A DNA stretch of 64,000 bases from HGM13233 sp964478515 (GCA_964478515.1 CAYZIL010000002.1:58101-122100), one strand, 5' to 3'; positions 16,360-26,022 are shown, counted from the first letter of the stretch. Numbers and translations are program-made. Notes: generated by a model from the sequence alone, not told the origin.

Positions 16360-18840
16360 TTATCGACTCAGACGGCGCATTAAAGCTCCCAGCAATACGG
16401 CGAGAAGCGCGCACGCTGCGACACACATAAGCGACGGCAGCGTTACTGCCGCCGTATCAAATACCGCTTGCAGCGCCGGCAGGTAGACGGTTGCCGCTGT
16501 CGTCACCAGCGACAGCACTATTGCGCCCAGCAGCGCCGGGTTTGCCGTTATCATCAGCTTGCGGCTGCCGCTCAGCCGGCTTTCAATAACAAACAGCATT
16601 TGTACGCTCACCAGGGTAATATATGCCGCGCTGCGCGCTTGCGCCAGCTCGCCGCACAGGTAATACGAGCCGCAAAAGCTCAACAGATTGCAAGCGCCCA
16701 TAACGAAGCCGCGGCTGAATATGCCCGCCGCCATGCGGCGGGTAAGAATACCGCTGCCGACTTGACGCGGCGGCTCGAACATGACGTTTTCCGACCCCGA
16801 CTGCATTCCTATCGCTATTGCCGGCAGGCCGTCTGTAATCAGGTTTATCAGCAACAGCTGTATCGGCTCGAACAGCACCGGTGTGCCGACAATCATGCCC
16901 AGCACCACGCTCGCCACCTCGCCGAAGTTGCAAGTGAGCAGATAGACGATAAAATTGCGGATGTTGCGGTATATTATCCGACCCTGCTCGACCGCCGCCA
17001 CAATTGCCGAAAAATCGTCGTTGAGTATTACCACCGCCGCCGCCTGTTTGGTGACGTCGGTGCCGCGCTTGCCCATTGCCACACCGACGTCAGCCTCGCG
17101 CACCGCCGGCGCGTCGTTGACGCCGTCGCCGCCCATCGCCACCACCTCGCCGGATTTTTTCAGCGCGCGCACAAGTCTGAGCTTGTGCTCGGGTCGCACT
17201 CGGGCAAACACGGACGTGTGCGCAAGCTGGGCGGCCAGTTCATTGTCGTCCATGCCGTCAATCTCGTCGCCGCTGACACATTGACCGCGCAAAATTCCCG
17301 CCTCCCGGGCGATGGCCTGCGCGGTGCGCGGGTGGTCGCCGGTGAGCATTACCGGTCTTATACCGGCGCTGCGGCAGCGGCTCACGGCGTCGGCGACTTC
17401 CGGTCTGAGCGGGTCCTGCAGGCCGAAAAGCGCCTCAAATATATAATCCCCGCCGCTGCTGCTGGCCGCGGCCAGCACCCGCAGCGCGCGCGAGCCCATG
17501 TCGGCAACCGCGCTGAGCACGGCGGAACGCAGCAGCGGCGTCAGCGCTACTTTGGCGCCGCCGGCAAGTATGTAGCGGCATTTTTTTAATATTACGTCGG
17601 GAGCGCCCTTAATATATTCCGTGCGCCCTCCCGGCCCTGCCAGGGTCACGCTCATCATTCTCGTGCGCGAATCGAACGGCTGCTCCTTTACCCGCGTGCG
17701 CCCGGAATAAAGTGCGGCCGGACTCAGCTTACAGCTCAGCGCCGCGCGCAGCAATGCCGCCTCTGTCGGCGAGCCGTCTATTTCGTCTTTGCCCTCGCCG
17801 GGCGTCGCGTCGCTGCATATTGTCACCGTTCGCAGCGCGGCGCTCACTGCGTGCTCCGCCGCCGCTGCCGGCGTAAAGCTGCCGTGCCGGGACTGCGTCC
17901 AGTATTCGCGCACCGCCATGCGGTTTTCGGTTATCGTGCCGGTCTTGTCACAGCAAATGACCGTGGCGCAGCCGAGCGTCTCGACGGCGTGCAGCCTGCG
18001 AATGACCACCTGCTTTTTCAGCAGTCTGTTTACGGACAGCGCCAGCACTACGGTTACTATTGCCGGCAGGCCTTCAGGTATTGCCGCCACTGCCAGCGAC
18101 AAGCCGGTGAGAATCATATCCATTACCGGCTCGCCGCGCAGCACGCCGACAGCGCTTACCGCCGCGCACACGCTGACGCAGGCTATTGCTATCCAGCGCC
18201 CCAGACCGGCGAGTTCACGCTGCAACGGCGTCGGCTCCTCTTTGGCGCTGCCGAGCATGTCGGCGATGCGGCCCATTTCCGTCGACATTCCCGTGGCCGT
18301 CGCTTTCGCCGCGCCGCTGCCGGTAAGTACGCTGGTACCCATATAGAGCGGCGCGCCCTTTTGCTTGTCTGCCGCCGCCGACTCGCCGGTAAGCAGCGAC
18401 TCGTCTGCGCTCACCTCGCAGCCGTCAAGCAGTCGGCAGTCTGCGGCGACGCGGTCGCCGGCCTTAAGCAGCATAATGTCGCCGGGCACGACCGCCGCCG
18501 CCGCTATGGTCTGCTTGCGGCTGTCCCGAATTACGCAGGCCTGCGGCGCCGACAACTGCGCGAGCGATTCCAGTGTTTTCTCCGTGCGGTACTGCTGTAA
18601 AAAACCGAGCGTCGCGTTGAGCAGCATAATAGCTATGATGCTCAGCGCCTCGTAATATTCCCCCATGACAACGGAAAAGGCGGTCGCCGCCGCCAGAATA
18701 ATTATCAGTACGTCCTTGAATTGCAGCAGCAACAGCCGCCACGGCGACGTGCGCTGCTTGTTTGCCAGCTCGTTTGCGCCGTACTCGGCAAGTGCCTTTT
18801 CTGCTTGCACCCCGCTCAGACCGCTGTAATTAAATTGCAT
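16360..18840 (-). CDS. Cation-transporting P-type ATPase (Ca2+ type)
   Basis: An 826-residue P2-type ATPase. Visible motifs are TGES at 151-154 (actuator), PEGLP at 255-259 in membrane span 4, the phosphorylated D298 in CDKTGT, and a GDGVNDAPA hinge. Span 6 reads NLITDGLPA, the pattern of Ca2+ pumps (SERCA/PMCA-like), so calcium export is the best guess. A spore-forming context would fit Ca2+ handling, but bacterial members also act in general homeostasis. It may be read with spoIVB, 51 bp downstream. Confidence 0.92.
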   Translation of the reverse strand: MQFNYSGLSGVQAEKALAEYGANELANKQRTSPWRLLLLQFKDVLIIILAAATAFSVVMGEYYEALSIIAIMLLNATLGFLQQYRTEKTLESLAQLSAPQACVIRDSRKQTIAAAAVVPGDIMLLKAGDRVAADCRLLDGCEVSADESLLTGESAAADKQKGAPLYMGTSVLTGSGAAKATATGMSTEMGRIADMLGSAKEEPTPLQRELAGLGRWIAIACVSVCAAVSAVGVLRGEPVMDMILTGLSLAVAAIPEGLPAIVTVVLALSVNRLLKKQVVIRRLHAVETLGCATVICCDKTGTITENRMAVREYWTQSRHGSFTPAAAAEHAVSAALRTVTICSDATPGEGKDEIDGSPTEAALLRAALSCKLSPAALYSGRTRVKEQPFDSRTRMMSVTLAGPGGRTEYIKGAPDVILKKCRYILAGGAKVALTPLLRSAVLSAVADMGSRALRVLAAASSSGGDYIFEALFGLQDPLRPEVADAVSRCRSAGIRPVMLTGDHPRTAQAIAREAGILRGQCVSGDEIDGMDDNELAAQLAHTSVFARVRPEHKLRLVRALKKSGEVVAMGGDGVNDAPAVREADVGVAMGKRGTDVTKQAAAVVILNDDFSAIVAAVEQGRIIYRNIRNFIVYLLTCNFGEVASVVLGMIVGTPVLFEPIQLLLINLITDGLPAIAIGMQSGSENVMFEPPRQVGSGILTRRMAAGIFSRGFVMGACNLLSFCGSYYLCGELAQARSAAYITLVSVQMLFVIESRLSGSRKLMITANPALLGAIVLSLVTTAATVYLPALQAVFDTAAVTLPSLMCVAACALLAVLLGALMRRLSR

Positions 18841-18911
18841 ATTTTAAACCCCGCGCTGTTCATATACAGTATATTTATGACGCGGCGCGCGGCGCCATTC
18901 GCCGCCGGCAA

Positions 18912-18945
18912 CAAAAAACCGGCGCTGCCGCAAGGGCAGTGCCGG
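18912..18945 (-). terminator. Terminator of udp
   Basis: An 11-bp stem with one mismatch (18919-18929 with 18934-18945, loop GCAA) followed on the minus strand by a T6 tract, 33 bp after the udp stop. Confidence 0.85.
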
Positions 18946-18977
18946 GAAATATATTGCTGTGAACAGCGCCGCAGGGT

Positions 18978-19757
18978 CTATTTGCTTGCGACAGTCTTCT
19001 TGTCGGCGCGAATAAGCCGCGCCACCGCGCCCAGCGCGAGTCTTATGGCCTTTTCGGTGTCGTGTGTCTGGTCGTTGTCCAGTCCGGCGTCGCGCCGCTC
19101 CTGGTTCCAAACGCACAGCATTACAGCGCCGGCACGCAACCGCAAGCAACTGCTGACGCAGAAAAGCGCCGACGATTCCATCTCGCTTGCCAGCGCGCCG
19201 CCCGCTATCCAGGCCTGCCATTTGTTTTTCAGTTCATAACCGACCGGCATGCGCGCGGGGTCGTGCTGGCCGTAGAAGCTGTCCTTGCACTGCACCACGC
19301 CGAGATGGTAGGAATACTGTTTGTCGAGCGCCTCGTCGCGCAGTGCCTGCGTCACCTCAAAGTCGGCGAGCGCGGGAAATTCTATTGGCAAGTATTCCTT
19401 GCTGGTGCCCTCCATACGAATAGCGCCGTTGACAATAACCAGGTCGCCGGAGCGCACCTCTAACTGCATACCGCCGCAAGTGCCGACACGAATAAGGGTA
19501 TTTACGCCCAGTTGCGCCAACTCCTCAACAGCAATAGCCGCCGACGGCCCGCCTATGCCCGTGGACACGGCCAGAACCGGCTCTCCCTCAATATAGCCGA
19601 GCCAGCTGGTATATTCGCGGTTTTGCCCTATTTTGCGCGGCTCGTTCATAAACGCGGCAATCTTTTCCACCCGGCCGGGGTCACCGGGGATAATAGCGTA
19701 TTTTGCCGCCAATACATCCTCTTTGCCAATGCCGATATGGTACATTTTTTCGCCCAT
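18978..19757 (-). CDS. udp: Uridine phosphorylase
   Basis: Phosphorolysis of uridine to uracil and ribose-1-phosphate in pyrimidine salvage. The 259-residue product has the PNP/UDP fold: the phosphate-binding IPGDPGR loop near the N-terminus, STGIGGPSAAI, RVGTCGG and the MESSALF stretch that contacts ribose. The sequence GTSKEYLP favours uridine over purine nucleosides. I start at ATG 19757, six bases after GGAGG, not at an upstream GTG that lacks a ribosome site. It is monocistronic, with its own promoter and terminator. Confidence 0.85.
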   Translation of the reverse strand: MGEKMYHIGIGKEDVLAAKYAIIPGDPGRVEKIAAFMNEPRKIGQNREYTSWLGYIEGEPVLAVSTGIGGPSAAIAVEELAQLGVNTLIRVGTCGGMQLEVRSGDLVIVNGAIRMEGTSKEYLPIEFPALADFEVTQALRDEALDKQYSYHLGVVQCKDSFYGQHDPARMPVGYELKNKWQAWIAGGALASEMESSALFCVSSCLRLRAGAVMLCVWNQERRDAGLDNDQTHDTEKAIRLALGAVARLIRADKKTVASK

Positions 19758-19801
19758 GACGTTGCCTCCGCTCTTTTCAGGCACAGCCTGTTTATAGGTA
19801 T

Positions 19802-19830
19802 ATAATACCCTCTCGCGGCAAAAAAGTAAA
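19802..19830 (-). promoter_or_regulatory. udp promoter, overlapping an upstream terminator
   Basis: Minus-strand TTTACT, 17-bp spacer, TATTAT. The -35 hexamer lies in the T-rich tail of the ispH-S1 terminator. Confidence 0.65.
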
Positions 19831-19853
19831 CGACCCGGCCAAAGGCCGGGTCG
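19818..19853 (-). terminator. Terminator of the cmk-plsC-ispH/S1 operon
   Basis: Perfect 10-bp stem CGACCCGGCC / GGCCGGGTCG with an AAA loop. On the minus strand it is followed by TTTACTTTTTT. It starts 18 bp after the stop codon. Confidence 0.85.
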
Positions 19854-19871
19854 CTGCTGTAAAAAGTAATA

Positions 19872-21833
19872 TTACTCCGCGCTTTCGGGAACTTCGGCGT
19901 CGTCGCGCAGGCTAAGGGAAATGCGCTGGCGGTCGAAGTCTATGCCGATGAGCTTTGCCTCGACCGTTTGGCCTATGCTGAGCACGTCGGAGGGTTTTTC
20001 TATCCGCTCGCTGCTTATCTGCGAGATGTGGATAAAGCCGTCAACACCGGGCATTATGCGCACGAAAGCGCCGTATTTGACCAGCGAGACTACCGGCGCG
20101 GTGAAGACAGTTCCCAGCGGCACAAGCTTGAGCTTGTTCCAGGGGTTGTCCTCTTCCTTTTTGTAGCCCAAGGAGATCTTGCGGTTATCGCGGTCTATGG
20201 ATTTGACATAAACCTCGACAGAGTCGCCGACCTTGACGACCTCGGATGGGTGCTTTATGCGACCCCATGACAGCTCGGAAATGTGAATCATTCCGTCTAC
20301 GCCGCCAAGGTCGACGAACGCGCCGTAGGAAGTCAGCGACTTTACGGTGCCGTTGTAAACCTTGCCCTCTTCAACGGTATTCCAGAACTCGTCGCGCTTT
20401 TCGTCGCGCTCAGCCAACAGCACGCGGCGAATAGAGCCGCGCACGCTGTGCGGACCGCGCACGTCGGTGATTATAAGTTTGACAGGCTGCTTAAGCAGGC
20501 AGTCGTAGTCCTCGCCCTTGTGCAGCGTCGTCTGTGACTCGTGAACAAACACGCGCACGCCCTTGACATAAACTATCAAGCCGGCGTTGACCTTTTCGGT
20601 CGCCACGCCTTCTATGACCTCGCCGGACGTGCAGGCGTCGGAAACATAGGAGAAACCGTCAATCGCGTCAAGGCGCTTTTTGGACAGCGTTACTATACCG
20701 TCAAGATCGTTGACCTTGATAGCGACGAGATTCAGCTCGTCTCCCTTCTTGACGATGTCTTCGAGCTTGGCCCCGGGTTCGTCGGTCATCTCGTCAGCCG
20801 GCACTATACCGGTCTGCTTTGTGCCGATATCGACCACGACCTCGTTGGGGTTGACCGACGTCACAATGCCGACATAGCGCTGGTTGCGCGACGCGCGGTT
20901 CAAGTACTGCTCAAAAGCCTGTGCAAAATCCAGGTCCTCGTCGTCGTTCTGGTTGGTGGTTACGACTTTTTCGGTATCGTTGTCTAAAACTTGGCTCATC
21001 CTAGTGAGCACCTCCTCGATTATGGGCGCTGGCGTCGACGCGCCCGCGGTTACTCCCACACTGTTTGCTGTTGTAAACATCTCGCGCTTAATGTCGGCGG
21101 CGCTTTCGACCAGGTAGGTCGGCGCGCTGACAGCACAGACGTCGCAGAGCTTTTTGGTGTTGGAGCTGTGCGTGTCGCCTATGACTATACAGACGTCGTT
21201 CTCTTTTGCCAGTTCAGCCGCCTGCGTCTGCCGGTCACGCGTGGCACTGCAAACGGTGTCGTAGCTGACAAAATTGTCATAGTTTTCTAAACAATAAGAT
21301 ACGCACATTTTATATTTTAACAGATTAAACGTCGTTTGTGCAACCATTATAATCTGTTCAAATACGTTATTGTCTATTTTTGCCGATTTTAGCTCTTCCA
21401 AACCGGAAAATACCGTTACATTGCCCCTACTGTGGCCGACCAGGCCCTGAACTTCCGGGTGTCCGGCGTCTCCGGCGATGAGAACCAGTTTATTGGGGCC
21501 GCTGTTTTCGGCAACTATTCGCTGTATCTTGGCGACAAACGGGCACGTCGCGTCGACTACGGCTATTCCCAGCGCGGCACACTGCTCGTAGACCTCCCGG
21601 CCGACGCCGTGGCTGCGTATCACCAGCTTGTAGCCCGGCGGAACCTCGCCCGGCGCGCTGACTTTGAGCGCGCCGCGCTGCTCAAGCTCGTGCACAACCC
21701 GCTCGTTGTGGATTATGGGGCCGAGCGTCGCAATTTTCTCGCCGCGCGCCAGCAGTTCACTGCACAAGCTCATAGCGCGGTCGACGCCAAAGCAGAAACC
21801 GGCCGTTTTGGCAAGCGTCACCCGCGCGCTCAC
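19872..21833 (-). CDS. ispH: IspH (HMBPP reductase) fused to ribosomal protein S1
   Basis: A 653-residue bifunctional protein. Residues 1-285 are IspH, the last enzyme of the MEP isoprenoid pathway, with the three cysteines that hold its iron-sulfur cluster (C14, C97, C195). A short acidic linker leads to four S1-type OB repeats (about 310-645), which bind mRNA and probably act on the ribosome. This fusion is a known clostridial arrangement. The start is GTG, overlapping the plsC stop by four bases, so translation is coupled. It closes the cmk-plsC-ispH operon. Confidence 0.95.
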   Translation of the reverse strand: MSARVTLAKTAGFCFGVDRAMSLCSELLARGEKIATLGPIIHNERVVHELEQRGALKVSAPGEVPPGYKLVIRSHGVGREVYEQCAALGIAVVDATCPFVAKIQRIVAENSGPNKLVLIAGDAGHPEVQGLVGHSRGNVTVFSGLEELKSAKIDNNVFEQIIMVAQTTFNLLKYKMCVSYCLENYDNFVSYDTVCSATRDRQTQAAELAKENDVCIVIGDTHSSNTKKLCDVCAVSAPTYLVESAADIKREMFTTANSVGVTAGASTPAPIIEEVLTRMSQVLDNDTEKVVTTNQNDDEDLDFAQAFEQYLNRASRNQRYVGIVTSVNPNEVVVDIGTKQTGIVPADEMTDEPGAKLEDIVKKGDELNLVAIKVNDLDGIVTLSKKRLDAIDGFSYVSDACTSGEVIEGVATEKVNAGLIVYVKGVRVFVHESQTTLHKGEDYDCLLKQPVKLIITDVRGPHSVRGSIRRVLLAERDEKRDEFWNTVEEGKVYNGTVKSLTSYGAFVDLGGVDGMIHISELSWGRIKHPSEVVKVGDSVEVYVKSIDRDNRKISLGYKKEEDNPWNKLKLVPLGTVFTAPVVSLVKYGAFVRIMPGVDGFIHISQISSERIEKPSDVLSIGQTVEAKLIGIDFDRQRISLSLRDDAEVPESAE

Positions 21834-22423
21834 TGTTGCTCCTGCAGTTCCAGCATCCGCCCGAGCAGCAGGGCCTTTGCCGCCTGAAATTGCTTGGAGC
21901 GGAACTCGGTGATGTTAAACTCGTAATATTGAATCGGCTCGCCGAAACGGACGCTCACTTTTCTGAACGGCTTTATGCCGTGCGGGGCATTGATTATTAC
22001 CGGCACTACCGGCGCTTGCGCCATTGCGCTGATGGCCACGACTCCGGACTTCAGCCGGGTTATTTTATCGTCGCGGTGCCGCGTTCCCTGCGGGAATATC
22101 AAAAACGCGTTTCCCTGGCGCAGTACGCTGACCGCATAATCTATCGACGACATGTCGGCAACGCCACGGTGCACGGGAAAAGCGCCGAACTTTTTCAGCA
22201 TAAATGCCGCGGCACGCCTGTTGAAAAGTTCCTCTTTCGCCATTGCGTAAAACGGTCTGTGCAAACACACCGCCAACAGCGCCGGGTCAATGGCGCTTTG
22301 GTGATTGCACGCAAGTATTACTCTGCTGTTTTTCGGCACGTTGTGCGCGCCCTCGCACTTAAGACGAAAAATCAGTTTTACCAGCGGTGCGAGCAAAAAT
22401 TTACATATTTGGAACAGCACCAT
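21830..22423 (-). CDS. plsC: 1-acyl-sn-glycerol-3-phosphate acyltransferase
   Basis: Adds the second acyl chain to lysophosphatidic acid at the membrane, giving phosphatidic acid. The 197-residue protein shows the acyltransferase motif NHQSAID (HX4D) near residue 40, FPQGTR as the glycerophosphate-binding block, and a hydrophobic N-terminus that probably lies in the membrane. It sits between cmk and ispH with essentially no gaps, the standard clostridial order. Confidence 0.93.
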   Translation of the reverse strand: MVLFQICKFLLAPLVKLIFRLKCEGAHNVPKNSRVILACNHQSAIDPALLAVCLHRPFYAMAKEELFNRRAAAFMLKKFGAFPVHRGVADMSSIDYAVSVLRQGNAFLIFPQGTRHRDDKITRLKSGVVAISAMAQAPVVPVIINAPHGIKPFRKVSVRFGEPIQYYEFNITEFRSKQFQAAKALLLGRMLELQEQQ

Positions 22424-22425
22424 CG

Positions 22426-23097
22426 CTACAGACGTTCCTTTACGATTTTTGTCAGCGCTTCAATTGACTGTTCGAGCGTATTACCCGTGGTATTCAGCTC
22501 CACAGCGTCTGCAGCCTTCTTGAGCGGCGCCACGGCACGGTGAGAATCCCCGTAATCGCGGCTTTTTAAGTCGGCAAGCACCGCGTCGTAGTCGGCGCTC
22601 ATGCCCTTGGCGACAAGCTCCTCGTAGCGGCGGCGGGCGCGCTCCTCGGGGGTGGCAGTGAGAAATATCTTCACGTCGGCGTGCGGCAGTACCACAGTGC
22701 CGATGTCGCGGCCGTCCATTACTACATTGTTGCGCACGGCAAGCTCGCGCTGCAGCGAAAGCAAAAACTCGCGCACCTGCGGCATTGCCGACACTGCCGA
22801 CGCCGCCATCGACACCGCCTCGGTGCGAATGCGCCCGGTTACGTCCTCGTCGTTGAGAAATACGCGCTGCTCAGTGTCGACAAAGCGCAGGTCAATGCTC
22901 GTGTCCACCAACAGACCGCGAATCTGGTCAGTGTCGTGGACGTCAACTCCGCGGCTGAGCGCGTAATAGCCCAACGCGCGGTACAGCGCGCCGGTATCGA
23001 CATAAATAAACCCCAGATTTGCGGCCAGTGCGCGCGAAATAGTACTTTTACCCGCGCCCGCGGGACCGTCTATTGCCACCGCTATCATCTGCTTCAC
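22426..23097 (-). CDS. cmk: Cytidylate kinase
   Basis: Phosphorylates CMP and dCMP. The 223 residues open with the P-loop GPAGAGKST (11-19) and continue with the YVDTGALYRA substrate-binding stretch, GRDIGTVV and the RRYEELV lid region typical of Cmk. The GTG start overlaps the stop of the flavoprotein gene. An ATG three codons later is an alternative. Confidence 0.95.
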   Translation of the reverse strand: MKQMIAVAIDGPAGAGKSTISRALAANLGFIYVDTGALYRALGYYALSRGVDVHDTDQIRGLLVDTSIDLRFVDTEQRVFLNDEDVTGRIRTEAVSMAASAVSAMPQVREFLLSLQRELAVRNNVVMDGRDIGTVVLPHADVKIFLTATPEERARRRYEELVAKGMSADYDAVLADLKSRDYGDSHRAVAPLKKAADAVELNTTGNTLEQSIEALTKIVKERL

Positions 23098-24329
23098 CCG
23101 AGTTTCTTTAGAATATCTTTGCCTGCGCAGCGGCCGGTGCTGAAGGCGATTTGCAAGTTGAAGCCGCCCGTCAGCGCGTCGACGTCAATAACCTCGCCGG
23201 CAAAGTACAAACCCTTTACAATTCTCGAGCCCATCGTGCCCGGCTCCAATTCCTTTACACACACGCCGCCGGCGGTAACTACGGCGCGGCTGACGTCCTC
23301 AAGACCCGTCGCGTCGAGCGGCAGCGCTTTTATCAGTCCCACCAAAGCGGCGCGCTCGGCTGCCGTAACGGTGTTTACCTTCTTTTGCGGGTCAATACCG
23401 CTGAGTTCTATTATCGGCGAAATGAGCGATTTTGGCAACAGCGCGTCGAGCGAATTTTTGAACTCCCTGTTAATATTTTGCGAAAAGTCACGCAATATGC
23501 GCGCGTCGAGTATGTGGGACTCCAACGCCGGCTTCAGATCGACGCTCAGCTTCAATTCCGAAAAGTCAAGCCGATTAATGCGGCTGCTGAGTGTCAGCAC
23601 CAGCGGCCCGGAAACGCCGACGTCGGTAAACAGCATTTCGCCGCACTCGCTGTAAACAACTTTCCCTTTACGGCGGCAGGTGAGTTTCACGTTGCGCAGC
23701 GACAGTCCCTGCGCGCCGCGCAGCGCTCCGGCGGCACAGCGTATGCCGCACAGCGCCGCCACAGGGCTCACCACAGTGTGTCCCAGCTGCCGCGCCAAAA
23801 TATAGCCGCTGCCGTCGCAGCCGGTCTCGGGGTATGAAACGCCCCCGCTCGCAACGACCGCAAGATTGCACTCATACGCCGCGCGCTTGCCGCGCACGCC
23901 GCAAATTGTGTCGCCGCTGAGCAAAATGCTCACGGCGCTGTCGTCAATAAACTCACAGCCCGCTTTTTTGGCCGCGCCCAGCAGCGCACCCGCTATATCC
24001 GCAGCGCGGTCGCTTTGCGGAAAAACGCGGCTGCCGCGCTCAACTTTGAGCGGCACGCCGCAAGAGGTGAAAAAATCCATCGTATCGGCAGGGGAAAAGG
24101 CGTTAATTGCGCTGTACAAAAAGCGCGGGTTTGAGACGACGTTTTGCAAAAAAACGTCCGTCGAACAATCGTTGGTCAAATTACAGCGGCCCTTGCCGGT
24201 AATGCGCACTTTTGCCGCCGGCCGGCTGTGCTCCAGCACCGCCACGCGCGCGCCGCCCTCGGCCGCCGTCAGCGCCGCCATAAGTCCGGCCGCGCCGCCG
24301 CCGACAACGACAGCGTCAAAGCGACTCAT
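23094..24329 (-). CDS. HI0933/BaiN-family flavoprotein
   Basis: A 411-residue FAD-dependent NAD(P)/FAD oxidoreductase of the HI0933 family. The N-terminal Rossmann motif VVVGGGAAGL binds FAD, GKGRCNLTN follows, and the C-terminus has the GGFNLQIAFSTGR signature. A few relatives reduce unsaturated steroids, but most have no known substrate. I start at ATG 24329 inside the end of the RpiR gene. The longer ORF start lacks family similarity. The 14-bp overlap points to co-transcription with the regulator. Confidence 0.88.
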   Translation of the reverse strand: MSRFDAVVVGGGAAGLMAALTAAEGGARVAVLEHSRPAAKVRITGKGRCNLTNDCSTDVFLQNVVSNPRFLYSAINAFSPADTMDFFTSCGVPLKVERGSRVFPQSDRAADIAGALLGAAKKAGCEFIDDSAVSILLSGDTICGVRGKRAAYECNLAVVASGGVSYPETGCDGSGYILARQLGHTVVSPVAALCGIRCAAGALRGAQGLSLRNVKLTCRRKGKVVYSECGEMLFTDVGVSGPLVLTLSSRINRLDFSELKLSVDLKPALESHILDARILRDFSQNINREFKNSLDALLPKSLISPIIELSGIDPQKKVNTVTAAERAALVGLIKALPLDATGLEDVSRAVVTAGGVCVKELEPGTMGSRIVKGLYFAGEVIDVDALTGGFNLQIAFSTGRCAGKDILKKLG

Positions 24330-25191
24330 TTTCCGGGCTCTTTTCGTAAACGTTATACTCGTCCCAAATGTCCTCAAGGCCGCGCAGCGTGTTGTCAAGC
24401 TCGTCCTTTTTGGCCATACTCAGCGCCACCAGCAGTGCGTTAATTATACTCAGCGGCGCCACCAGCGAGTCGACATAGGAAATTATTTCGCAGCGCGCCA
24501 GCAATTTGAAATCGCTGAAAGGCACCAGCGGCGACTGTTCGCTGTCTGTAATGGATATTACCTTTGCACCGCGTCCGTGTGCAAAGCGCAGCGCCTTTAC
24601 GGTGCGCTGCGAATAGCGCGGAAAGCTTATGCCGATTATTGCGTCGCTGCTGTCAAGCTTATATATCTGCTCAAACATCTCGCTGGCGGAAAAGCTGTTC
24701 ACCAGCTTGACGTTTTTGAAAAACAGCGACAGATAGCAATAGAGGAACGTGCTCAGCGCCGAGGCCGAGCGCACACCGAGTATGTAAACGCTTTCGGCGT
24801 TGAGAATTGCTTGTACGGCGCCGGAAAAGTCGGCACGGTCTACGGTGTTTATGCTCTTGCGCACGCACTCCGCGTCCATGGTCATGACGCTGGCGAGCAC
24901 ATCCTCGTGGTTAAGCAGCTTGCTGGAGACCTCAACGCGCTGTACGGCCGTCAGTCTTGCCTTGGCGTACTCGTTTAGAGCGCGAAGAAACTCGGGGTAG
25001 CCCTCGTAGCCGAGCGTGCAGGCAAAGCGCACCACCGTGGGTTCGGAAACGCCCGTCACCGCGCCCAGCCGCGCCGCCGTCATATACGCAGCCTCGTCGA
25101 AATGCTCGCTCACGTACGCGGCTATGCGCCGCTGCCCTTTGGAAAATTCCGGACTCTTTCGTTCTATTTGGTCCATTACGCTGTAAGCCAT
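24316..25191 (-). CDS. MurR/RpiR-family transcriptional regulator
   Basis: A 291-residue sugar-phosphate-responsive regulator. The N-terminal HTH_6 domain (about 1-77) includes the helix-turn-helix around GVSEPTVVRFACTLGYEGY. The C-terminal SIS domain (about 120-250) would bind a phosphosugar. It is the first gene of a run leading into the flavoprotein, cmk, plsC and ispH. No sugar-metabolism gene is adjacent, so its ligand and targets are unknown. Confidence 0.92.
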   Translation of the reverse strand: MAYSVMDQIERKSPEFSKGQRRIAAYVSEHFDEAAYMTAARLGAVTGVSEPTVVRFACTLGYEGYPEFLRALNEYAKARLTAVQRVEVSSKLLNHEDVLASVMTMDAECVRKSINTVDRADFSGAVQAILNAESVYILGVRSASALSTFLYCYLSLFFKNVKLVNSFSASEMFEQIYKLDSSDAIIGISFPRYSQRTVKALRFAHGRGAKVISITDSEQSPLVPFSDFKLLARCEIISYVDSLVAPLSIINALLVALSMAKKDELDNTLRGLEDIWDEYNVYEKSPENESL

Positions 25192-25275
25192 TTAATCTTC
25201 CCTGCAATCGCCTTAGCGGCGCACTTTCTTTAATCGCTTCGCGAAAGGTGCCGCGAAGACATTCTTATTTACTTT

Positions 25276-25303
25276 ATTATATATATTTTTTGCATACTTA
25301 CAA
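25276..25303 (-). promoter_or_regulatory. Promoter for the rpiR-cmk-ispH run
   Basis: Minus-strand TTGTAA, 16-bp spacer, TATAAT. It lies about 85 bp upstream of the rpiR start. Confidence 0.55.
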
Positions 25304-25452
25304 CCTCAAATTTTCTTTTTGTGGCGTTTTTGTGCCCCGCCGCGGCCGTTTTTACCTTGCAGTTGAAAGTTATTCACCGCAAAAATATAAACTGCGCCGC
25401 GGCGTCTTTTTGTGTCGCGTCTGCCGTGTTCTGCGCTTTTGCGGCTGCGCCG

Positions 25453-26022
25453 CTAAATCATTACCTGCGTCTGGCGACCCTGAAGCGCCGCTTCCAGCGT
25501 CGGTATCAGCAGCGTATAGTCGCTGGAAAGCGAGGTCGGCTTGTTGCGGTAGTCGTCTTGAAAGAAGGGGACGAAGTAGTAGTTTTTCGTGTTCAGCAGC
25601 GCGCCGATATTGCGCGCGCTGGCCGCAAGCGCGTCGTTTGTAGACAGCGCCACCACCACCGGCCGGCCGCCGCGCAGGTGCGATTTTACCGCCATCGTCA
25701 CCGGCGTGTCGGTAATACCGGCGGCAAGCTTGGCAAGCGTATTGCCGGTACAGGGCGCGACCGCCAGCACGTCGCACATTGCGCGCGGCCCAATAGGCTC
25801 GGCGGCAGGGATAGTGTCAATAACCTTGCTACCGCAAATAAGCTCTACGCGGCTTTTGAAGTTTGCCGCTTGCCCGAAGCGGGTGTCGGTATTGGCGGCG
25901 TTGAACGACATTATCGGCAGCACGCCGTAGCCGGCGCCGACAAGCGCGCTCATCGCCTCTATCGCCTTTTCAAACGTGCAAAACGAGCCGCACATGGCAA
26001 AACCCACTGTTACAGCACTCAC
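25453..26022 (-). CDS. spoVFB: Dipicolinate synthase subunit B
   Basis: Mother-cell enzyme subunit making dipicolinic acid for the spore core. The 189-residue flavoprotein-like fold has VGFAMCGSFCTF at the N-terminus and the APCTGNTLAKLAAG block shared with phosphopantothenoylcysteine decarboxylase relatives. The GTG start overlaps the spoVFA stop by four bases and follows GAGGAGG. It needs subunit A, which is frameshifted here. Confidence 0.93.
   Translation of the reverse strand: MSAVTVGFAMCGSFCTFEKAIEAMSALVGAGYGVLPIMSFNAANTDTRFGQAANFKSRVELICGSKVIDTIPAAEPIGPRAMCDVLAVAPCTGNTLAKLAAGITDTPVTMAVKSHLRGGRPVVVALSTNDALAASARNIGALLNTKNYYFVPFFQDDYRNKPTSLSSDYTLLIPTLEAALQGRQTQVMI

Noticed and set aside
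18844..19221. 125-codon minus ORF overlapping udp
   Set aside because: Out of frame with the well-supported udp gene and spans its terminator.
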